From NCBI RefSeq assembly GCF_964340395.1, contig NC_135569.1, positions 5,316,540 to 5,380,539 of the forward strand: 64,000 nucleotides of DNA, written 5' to 3'. Position numbers and translations under genes: made by a program. Below the pieces are notes generated by a model. That model searched no databases. It saw only the letters and a program-made list of their open reading frames with translations, and had not been told where the DNA came from. Shown piece after piece: positions 13,601 to 19,528 of this stretch (positions within the stretch are counted from its first letter, which is position 1; each line of letters starts with the position of its first letter). Source of the DNA: Glandiceps talaboti. Taxonomy: Eukaryota; Hemichordata; Enteropneusta; Spengelidae.

Positions 13601-15912
13601 TCACTCACGTTTTCAGTGTGACCTCGTCCATTTGCGTTACCGTTGGAGAAATTGTAGCGATTGCTTCCAGTCAAACATCGGAACGGAAAAAGGTACAAAA
13701 ACAGAGGAAAGAACCCTCAAAATCACAATATACGCTACAGTTATTGCAGCTTGTATAAAACCAATCTGATTAAAATCCTATGTAGATGTCGGCTAATCGT
13801 TCATTGCTATTTTACTTTCGTTATTGTGCCTGAATTGACCTTCGTGGTACATGTTTGATCGCCTCCTCTACCGATCAGGACAAAAACGTAAACATGTACC
13901 ACGAAGGTCAATTCAGGCAAAATAACGAAGGTAAAATAGCAATGAACGATCAGCCGACATCTACATCGGATTTTAATCAGATCGGTATAAGACATGGTAT
14001 GATGAGTGAACCACGTAAACGTTACATGGAAGGCCGATTCATTGAAGGGGTGGGCGGTGTGGTACAACAATATTTATGATTCGTTGCCGACTTCAATGGG
14101 GTTTTTTATACACTGATGGTCCTGAATGAAGAATAGCAAGCTAACCAAAGTGTGATAGTAAAGATGAGTATATCAATACAAATATGTTTATGCCAACTTA
14201 TAACCAGTACATGAAATGTTTTTTTCCGGACAAAGTTTTATGATTTCACCCGTGGTGCTACACCACTGTTCTAATAAACAAGAAAGGCCTAAGTATGCGG
14301 CGACATCAGTTACAATATAAACATGTGGCTTGGTAATTGTCGACCGAACTCTCAATATTGCAATGACTGTAGCTGGAAGCTGTTCAATCTGATTAAAATC
14401 CGATGTAGATGTCGGCTAATCGTTCATTGCTATTTTACCTTCGTTATTTTGCCTGATATTATTTTTCTTGGTACATGTTTACATTTTTTAGCCTGATCGT
14501 AGAGGAGGCGATCAGGCAAGCTAAAAAATGTAAACATGTACCAAGAAAAATAATATCAGGCAAAATAACGAAGGTAAAATAGCAATGAACGATCAGCCAA
14601 CATCTACATCGGATTTTAATCAGATTGGAAGCTGTTGTCAGATTTGTAATTTTCTAATCGTTCTTTTGTCAAGCAACAGACACCAGTAAGGTAAAGAAAT
14701 ATGTTTATCATGTATACATCGGGTATATTTCGAAGGTCCTCCGTCCAACTTTCAATGTTTCCGCTGTCGATTAGTTCTATATTTTGATGCTTGACATCCA
14801 CTATTCGTCTCCTCTTCCGTTCTCTCAGAAAATTATCATTTTCTAGTGTTTCAAGACCAAGGTTTACAGCATTTCTGGCGATATCTAGTAGATTTAGAAG
14901 TAGTAATTTTCCACTCTTTTATGAATGCACGGAGTTCTTTTACGCCCATTTTGTTGACAGCTTCATACATCGCCATACTATTAGATGCCATGACGAAAAT
15001 TCTGGCCCTCACTTTGTCAGATATGGTGCGCCCTCTCGCGATACTTTCCTGCGAAACAACCGGAAGTTCGATAACCGGAATACGCCGTATTGAGTTTACA
15101 TCTGATTATGTTGGTTTGGACACTTGAATTGAGTTTGCATCCGATTATGTTGGTTTGGACGCTTGAATTGAGTTTGCATCTGATTATGTTGGTTTGGACA
15201 ATGGAATTGAGTTTGCATATTCAACTTGGTCAAAAATGTTGATTTTCATATCAAAAGTGTGGTCACAGTCAGGGTTATGAAGTGACATGCATATGTATCC
15301 GATAGTGACTGTCTGACATTTGTGCTGAGTTTGATTGAAATTGATGTGTGGATGTCCGAGATAGGGGTGTCCAAGGGCAGACAGACACTGACGCATAAAT
15401 GGACATGGCCTCCTTAGGGGCCAACAATTAAAGCACAATGACTAATTTTTTGTTTAAAATGTCTCTTCCAGCTTACCGATGACATACCATATATTGAAAG
15501 ACAACAACAGAAAGATGAAGATAAGAAGAAGAAAGAATTTAAGGGTCTCTTTGTTGAATCTGATTCAGACAGTGATGATGAACCCTTCATTGCAAACTGG
15601 GAGAGAGAAGGGAGAAAGAGGAAGAAAAAAGAAGAGATTCCTGACGAGAGTAGTGAGGAAGATGATGAGTTCAGTGACCTGGAGGAGAGTGATGATGAAG
15701 AGGAGACACAGCCAAGTGAGCAGGAACTGAAAAAGAAACATCGAATGGATCTTAAGGAAGTTGGGGATGAAGAAGATATTGTGGAGGAATTTAATCTGTC
15801 TTCTTCAGAGGACGAGGAAGAAAGAATTGAAGATGGTAGTGATGACGATGACAACGAAGATGATGATGATGATGATGATGACGATGGCGATGATGATGAT
15901 GACGATGAATAG
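1683..15912 (+). CDS. NOC2L: Nucleolar complex protein 2 homologue (NOC2L), 17 coding exons
   Basis: Exons: 1683-1708, 2543-2872, 3550-3739, 4736-4876, 5721-5838, 6035-6122, 6411-6489, 6778-6888, 7270-7383, 8021-8209, 9080-9219, 10079-10190, 10759-10872, 11209-11310, 11603-11746, 12451-12564, 15472-15912. All introns are GT-AG, phases agree, and the total is 2553 nt (850 aa; human about 749). The N-terminus has the family signature KDLSVDDFM, then a Lys/Glu-rich low-complexity region and [17 protein letters not shown] (about residues 130-146). The Noc2 domain spans about 300-680, with [57 protein letters not shown] and [18 protein letters not shown]. The C-terminus is a long acidic Asp/Glu/Ser tail. 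In known eukaryotes NOC2 pairs with NOC1 or NOC3 in the nucleolus during 60S subunit maturation; the vertebrate protein (NIR) also binds histones and represses transcription. Intron 16 (2.9 kb) carries nested repeats. The start is the first in-frame ATG of a short exon and matches the family N-terminus. Confidence 0.96.
2180..2465. mobile_element. Inverted-repeat element, 'aggcc/tgtgtgg' family, copy 2 (partial)
   Basis: In NOC2L intron 1. From gtggaaactgatatcaacat to the terminal ttgttttgttaggcca it closely matches 25450-25700: the same order of words aatctgtaatggctgtacat, gagaccatatggaaaa and ctacctgaactaga. The left end is degenerate. The short open frames on its - strand resemble those at 25376-25717 only because the repeats are homologous. 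Confidence 0.7.
2925..3065. repeat. CTCA/CACC-rich simple repeat
   Basis: A degenerate array of ctca, acac and cacc words follows the exon 2 donor in NOC2L intron 2. It also contains a short atgcatgcatgc run. Confidence 0.8.
3361..3444. mobile_element. TGTTGTACA mini-element, copy 1
   Basis: An 84-bp sequence bounded by the perfect inverted repeat TGTTGTACA / TGTACAACA. The interior (gatgacaagtttatgactga, gaagaacacaatt, tagtaaacgttctga) is shared with 4022-4106 and 5232-5320. Related sequence (cccagattcatatt) also lies upstream of copies 1 and 2, so the mobile or duplicated unit may be larger. Confidence 0.7.
4022..4106. mobile_element. TGTTGTACA mini-element, copy 2
   Basis: An 85-bp copy of the element at 3361-3444, in NOC2L intron 3. 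It has the same terminal 9-bp inverted repeat and is nearly identical over gactgaagaacacaat and ggtgtttattagtaaacgtt. Upstream homology (about 3974-4021) to copy 1 is retained. Confidence 0.7.
4415..4705 (+). mobile_element. tRNA-derived SINE (Leu/Ser-type head)
   Basis: The head reads like a class-II tRNA: an A-box-like TGGCCGAGCAG, then a B-box-like gGTTCGcATC with one mismatch at the invariant A. A body follows, with a caggttttccctaggtacac, cgatttcctcctgctcc motif of the type seen in conserved SINE central domains. The tail is rich in gattattatt. It lies in NOC2L intron 3 in the gene's orientation. The broken B box and the missing acceptor-stem complement argue against a functional tRNA gene. 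Confidence 0.6.
5232..5320. mobile_element. TGTTGTACA mini-element, copy 3
   Basis: An 89-bp copy in NOC2L intron 4 with intact TGTTGTACA / TGTACAACA ends. The interior is more diverged than in copies 1 and 2 but keeps ctgaagaacacaattt and agtaaacgttctgatgtac. Confidence 0.7.
5400..5695. repeat. Imperfect tandem array, roughly 50-60-bp unit, with C15 tract
   Basis: Roughly five irregular units of the pattern agcaatgacctcacccatag, caactcccaaggtattttaa, aatcc. One unit contains a run of about 15 C (near 5596-5610). The array ends shortly before the exon 5 acceptor of NOC2L. Confidence 0.75.
7462..7680. mobile_element. Palindromic 'TGAATATTCA' MITE family, half copy
   Basis: Matches the left arm of the complete copy at 8269-8715, from ggggaacactacttcaagaa to gatgaacactgaatattcat. 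Only one arm is present, so this is either a solo arm or a deletion derivative. NOC2L intron 9. Confidence 0.65.
8269..8715. mobile_element. Palindromic 'TGAATATTCA' MITE, complete copy
   Basis: About 450 bp with two imperfect inverted arms of roughly 200 bp. The outer words are aagggaaacatcactccagg and, inverted, the terminal ccttcccctttaa. The centre is gacactgaatattcatgact, then a spacer, then agtcatgaatattcagtgtt. Other copies are at 7462, 32380 and 55640. It fills much of NOC2L intron 10. No coding capacity. Confidence 0.75.
9204..9620. repeat. Splice-donor-anchored tandem array, about 82-bp unit
   Basis: Five units plus a partial one follow the pattern ctatagtcatcaccaggg, caacagtcagttacaatg, aaaatcaacatacctacaac. 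The first unit starts inside NOC2L exon 11 (ctataggagtcaccaa) and includes its splice donor gtaagt. Later units carry decayed donors (gagtaa, gggcaa) at the same place. The array therefore arose by tandem duplication of an exon-intron junction. Confidence 0.85.
9838..9948. mobile_element. 'TTTAAAGGCC' small element, partial copy
   Basis: Shares caggaccaatttttctacag, ctct, and the end ggcctttaaa with 28366-28535 and 35838-35982. NOC2L intron 11. A short non-autonomous inverted-repeat element; boundaries approximate. Confidence 0.5.
10311..10478 (+). mobile_element. 'aataagttgaaat' dispersed repeat, copy 1
   Basis: Shares accaataattagacattgta, ctattttatctataat, agtatagtaataagttgaaa and the gggtctaatttttgggt / caatgtgattgga stem with copies at 24340, 27790, 33600 and (inverted) 47995. 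The tttttgggtgcagacccaaa segment of this family is itself a small hairpin. NOC2L intron 12. Confidence 0.65.
10479..10652. mobile_element. 'CAGTGTGCCCTCT' MITE, copy 1
   Basis: 174 bp bounded by CAGTGTGCCCTCTaa and its inverse agAGGGCACACTG. The interior holds aaaatgataaaagctgg, gcgtcaccagatagtaagag and gtcactagaaattgtgtgtg. A second copy with a tandem extension is at 35009-35275. No clear target duplication was found. NOC2L intron 12. Confidence 0.7.
11301..11600. repeat. Tandem array filling NOC2L intron 14, includes both splice regions
   Basis: About three units of 76-120 bp marked by cattct, ctatgtcatcaatttatg, tgcactatgtcatcaatttg, tgggtatatagaaatcaatg. The first cattct lies inside exon 14 (11301-11306). 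It is spaced 21 bp from ctatgtca, exactly as in the internal unit at 11476. The unit therefore contains the exon end and donor. The last unit runs towards the exon 15 acceptor. Confidence 0.8.
11835..11935. repeat. About 30-bp tandem repeat
   Basis: Three units of the pattern cttgttaaccaatgaaactg tctgcaat in NOC2L intron 15. Confidence 0.8.
12563..12905. repeat. About 135-bp tandem array after NOC2L exon 16 donor
   Basis: Two full units and a partial one share gggatggtggggtgaatagg, gttcaaatgttattgcac, aagtaaggtatatcaacc and gtggttccctcc. Each unit contains a gtaagg-like word followed by caaccc-type sequence, as at the true donor (gtaagtagaacctgtcaacc). This suggests origin by duplication next to the splice site, less clearly than for introns 11 and 14. 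Confidence 0.65.
12959..13267. repeat. 39-bp minisatellite, left part
   Basis: About eight copies of a 39-bp unit: gagtttgcatctgattatgt then tggtttggacacttgaatt. Because 39 is a multiple of 3 and the unit lacks stops, both strands are open over the array and give spurious repetitive ORFs. The array is interrupted by the element at 13268-15088 and resumes after it. Confidence 0.92.
13762..13984. mobile_element. Fold-back hairpin element, copy A
   Basis: 223 bp, almost entirely two inverted arms of about 95 bp: caatctgattaaaatcc... and ...ggattttaatcagatcg. Arm words include gtagatgtcggc, cgttcattgctattttac and tgaattgaccttcgtggtac. The short central loop contains cctcctcta. The flanks are gtataaaac (13753-13761) and gtataagac (13985-13993), a 9-bp target duplication with one change. 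Confidence 0.9.
14385..14627. mobile_element. Fold-back hairpin element, copy B
   Basis: 243 bp with near-perfect inverted arms of about 115 bp, ends CAATCTGATT / AATCAGATTG. The centre is cctgatcg-tagaggagg-cgatcagg. It is flanked by the exact 9-bp direct repeat GAAGCTGTT (14376-14384 and 14628-14636). Same family as copy A, with about 30 bp of different inner arm sequence and the central loop in the opposite orientation. The 9-bp duplications point to Foldback or Mutator-like mobilisation (inference). Confidence 0.92.
14637..14991 (-). pseudogene. Broken transposase-associated ORF fragment with SAP-like N-terminus
   Basis: Read on the - strand from ATG at 14991: [20 protein letters not shown], then [14 protein letters not shown]. 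The continuation [52 protein letters not shown] and [12 protein letters not shown] lies in another frame, so there is a frameshift near 14900. The first part has the look of a SAP domain (short basic helix, Gly/Lys turn, second helix). The later 'W..DL..IPDV....I..YL' and 'T.E.L..YKS' pattern resembles proteins encoded by some animal DNA transposons (weak recollection). The reading ends at the fold-back insertion, which interrupts it. Confidence 0.45.
15089..15225. repeat. 39-bp minisatellite, right part
   Basis: Three further copies of the 39-bp unit plus a fragment, directly continuing the array at 12959-13267 across the 1.8-kb insertion. This dates the insertion after array formation. Confidence 0.92.
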
Positions 15913-16037
15913 ATATAAACATTTCTAATATTATATATGTTTATGTCATTTTGGACTGTTTAAAGATATGTGCCCCATATCGTTATATTCAGAGTACGTT
16001 CTGGATAAAATTTTATCATGTAATATATTTTTATTGT

Positions 16038-16043
16038 AATAAA
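16038..16043 (+). promoter_or_regulatory. NOC2L polyadenylation signal
   Basis: AATAAA 126 bases after the NOC2L stop codon, followed by attgcattgtcctcc and then a TG-rich stretch (gtgatgtgtgatttgtt) suitable as a downstream element. Confidence 0.75.
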
Positions 16044-16259
16044 GATATTGCATTGTCCTCCATCAAATCAATGTGATGTGTGATTTGTTATTTAAAGGGG
16101 AACACCAGGGGGGTGGGGGGGGGGGTGATAAGGACACTCTCGGCAATGTATTTTATTGTCCATATTCTTGTTTAGTGATGGTGGTAGTAACAGCTTATTT
16201 CCATGTCTTTCATGATCCATCCAAACCTATTTCTTCAATCTGACCACTTTCATTTTTGT

Positions 16260-16273
16260 TTTATTTATTTATT
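16260..16273 (-). promoter_or_regulatory. Candidate polyadenylation signals of the C7orf25 homologue
   Basis: The + strand reads TTTATTTATTTATT, giving overlapping AATAAA signals on the - strand, about 690 bases after the stop codon at 16960. NOC2L and this gene would then end about 200 bp apart. Confidence 0.4.
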
Positions 16274-16373
16274 TTGCATAAAAAGTATACATAAATACAA
16301 ATTAACAAAATGAATATTGTGGAAGATCATATAAGAGTCTGTAAACCAACTAATTTAGTTTTACAAACCAATA

Positions 16374-16425
16374 GTCTGTAAGGTTGCTGTGATGGGGCGC
16401 CCACACACATCAGTCAGGAGAGAGG
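16374..16425. repeat. 'ggcgccc' short dispersed repeat, copy 1
   Basis: gtctgtaaggttgctgtgat, ggggcgcccacacacatcag. Matches 36309-36352 and 54914-54960 (consensus agcctgtaaggtacgcygtg, acggggcgccctcacacatc). Small dispersed repeat of unknown type. Confidence 0.5.
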
Positions 16426-16599
16426 TCTGTGAGGGTGACACGACATCTGAGAGTCCAACAAACCAACTGTGTGTAGTAAATGTTGGATGACATTAATTGG
16501 GTGTACACCTGTTGTTCTAGTTTGGTGAATAAATACATAAATTGCAGCACAATTTTCTTGCAAATTGCTGATATTCAATACTATTCTGACATTGTTCTA

Positions 16600-16925
16600 T
16601 GATTGGTTGGTACATGTACACATGGCAATGTCTTCTGGGCTTCATGATTGGCTTTTGCACTTTGAAAGCCCAACCAACCAATCGTGAATACTAGATTTAG
16701 AAGTTATTGCAGTCAATAAATGTCTCAATCAGTTTGACATTTGTTCCTTGCCTGATGCCATTACGATTGGCTAGTATAGGATCCAACCAACCAATCAAAT
16801 CACTCAATTTCAAACTTATTGAAGTCCATGGACATCTCATATTACTATGACCTATGTTTTTCTAATAATGTTCTGATTGGCTGGTACACCTGGTTCTATT
16901 TTCTGGACATCATGATTGGTCTAAT
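16600..16925. repeat. Cluster of ATTGG/CCAAT words in the C7orf25-homologue 3' region
   Basis: gattggttggtaca, caaccaaccaatcg, gattggctagta, caaccaaccaatc, gattggctggtaca and gattggtctaatc occur within about 320 bp, in both orientations. They pair as imperfect inverted repeats roughly 60-100 bp apart. Part of the likely 3'UTR of the - strand gene. Confidence 0.6.
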
Positions 16926-16959
16926 CTTCAGCATTACTGTACGATATCCAATGTTACTA

Positions 16960-17445
16960 TCACCTGAGGTCGTCTTCTGATAGTTTGACAGCTGTTTCTT
17001 GTTTACCCTCTGTAAGCGCCCTTGGGTCATGGTGGAAAACATCAAAGGATACTCCCTGATTTAGAAAAAAACAAACATTTGTTTTGTATTAATTCAAACT
17101 TCTTGAAAATGTTCACTCATGACATGAAACTGGATTGAAGGTTCAAGATATTTGTGTATATTACTACTGAAACATTTCTGTGTTATTGAGTCTACCAGCC
17201 TATATGTTGACCAGTGTCTGTCTATCTGCAGTGTCTGTCTTAAATCATATCCTGCCAGTCTCCACCCATGTTTAATCTTGAAACTGGTCAGTCCTACTTT
17301 TAGTGTGTTTCTTCCTGTTGATGTCTCTTGGTCCATGTACAAGTCTGTCATAGTTGTATCTGTTCATCAGTAGGTTTATATCTATCTGTCACTGCAAGTG
17401 TTACTGTCTGTCTGTCTGTCTGTTTGCCCTCAACAGCAACAACAA

Positions 17446-17492
<47 letters not shown>

Positions 17493-19431
17493 AATAATGT
17501 CATGTATTTGGTAAGCTGCTGTTCTGGTCAATTCTGTGTGTATTATTGGGTATTATATACCTTTCTGCCCCTGGGACTGTTACCATAACTGTTATCCCTC
17601 CTCACCATCCCCCTCCATAACTATGCATCTTATCCTCCCCCACCCCACACACACACACACACACATACTAATTTAGTAAACCTACTTGGTCAGCTGCTGC
17701 TCTGGTAAATGCTGTATTAGCTGTTACTGTGATTGCTTGTATTCTATCACCAGTACCAAATATAATCTAAAAAAAAGAAGAAATACCAACTATTTTGACT
17801 TTTGTCAATTTTCAGCTGAATACAAAAATGTCAATTGAACCATCATAAGGATAACTCTACTTATTTCTACATTTCTATGTTTAACCTGATCAACTTATGG
17901 AATCTGACACTTTCTTCCCCTCCCTAAAAGACGCCCTCTATGGCCAAATTGGGAGAAAATCTCAATGCCAGTCATGGTAAAATGGCAACAACAGAAACAT
18001 GTATCTAGGCAAAACTGATAATTATCAATGAAATCCAGGACCTTTAATAAATTTAAATGGTTCATAGATTATTTCTAACTTTCAGGGTTATTTCTAACTA
18101 TACTGACTAAAAGTACCACTAAATTGAACTCTTCATCGACATGTACACACACACGTTTACCTTTGACCTTGGTTTGATGCGTCCACTTTCTGATAATTCA
18201 GATGCTCTTTGAGATACTTGATCAGGGACTATAGTAATTCTGTCTAACAATTCTACAGCTCGTTGTTTTTCATTCTTACCACCGATTGTAGCTAGAATTG
18301 TATTGAAATCTCTCACAGCACTCTCACAGGCAAACCATTTTTTATCTAGAGAAAGTAAAAGATACATATCAGAATCAGAATCAGAATTAATTTATTCATC
18401 CCACCAGGGGAAATTAAAACGACAGTTCTTGGAGGTCAAACAACAATAAAAGCAATACAAAAGATAGCATTACATATATTACACAACATACTAAAAACAA
18501 CAGCACAGGACTAAAAAGAGCGACAATGATTGCTGTTAAGAACTGAGATAGTGGATGGGATGAAAGATGATTTAAAACAATTGGTTTTAGCTACTGGAGC
18601 ATGGTATCTACCACTCCTTGAAATATGACGTCGTTGAATTCTACATAGAGTGAATGGGATGGCGTTCCCCTGAACGGAACAAAATTAGAAGAATGACACA
18701 AGTCTCTCCCCAAGGATCTATCTGTAGCTTGCATACTAACCTTGCATAAATGTACATAGCCTAGGTAACAAAGCACTCTGTCTTTCTCTGCTAGCTTGAT
18801 CTGTTAAAACATCTTCTTTAAATCGATACCAACATCCTCCATGAGTTAGTTCAGACACTAAGGCTATCAATGTAGTAATGTCTAAATTTAACTTATCACA
18901 TTCCTTGGTTGTTTCCATGGAAACTTCTTGTTGCCATGACAATGTCTCTAACTTATCAGAGTCTACTCTATGTCTGAATGCTTCGTCTATAGTTGATAGG
19001 CCTGCTCCAACATCAATCACGTTGCCCTTGACAACGACTGAAAGTTCAGTCAGTTCTTCTGCCAAGTAAAGATGATGAATAGCAAAATATAAAAATTATC
19101 AGAAAATTTTAGAAATTAATTTTAGAAATTAATTCAAGTTGAAAGTGAATGATTGGGTATTTATTTTTGATTTTTGATTTATAAAGCAATTTTATCATGG
19201 TTTCCTACTTGAAAAACCATTGTGAAATAACATATGACAAGTTCTTGTTTGTAACTCAATAAATTCCAAAAGATTGATAAATATGTACCAGTATGTACCA
19301 GTATGTAGCTCTGCCAATTATTTCAAAGTTTTAAGTTTTTACCAATTTTTCATCACCACATCAAAAGTAATGTTCCAAACAAATACCAGGGCAATTGGTC
19401 TGGTGGTTTTTGACTTTAAGTCACACACACA

Positions 19432-19528
<97 letters not shown>

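Larger units (their letters stand above)
13268..15088 (-). mobile_element. 1.8-kb DNA transposon with perfect 24-bp terminal inverted repeats
   Basis: The sequence at 13266-13289 (starts ATACGCCGTATTCCGG) is the exact reverse complement of 15067-15090. The flanking minisatellite unit is split inside cttgaattgag, leaving AT on both sides, which fits a 2-bp AT target duplication. Subterminal similarity continues inward: agtgagggccagaat at about 13351 matches the inverse of attctggccctcact near 15000. Inside are two fold-back elements (13762-13984, 14385-14627) and a broken - strand coding remnant that starts near the right end. It is probably non-autonomous now. The superfamily is not recognised. 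Confidence 0.88.

Noticed and set aside
13807-14079. Open frames on both strands around the first hairpin
   Set aside because: They arise because the two inverted arms mirror each other; both are fold-back element sequence.
15414-15854. 146-residue Ser-rich - strand ORF
   Set aside because: Antisense shadow of the acidic NOC2L last exon.
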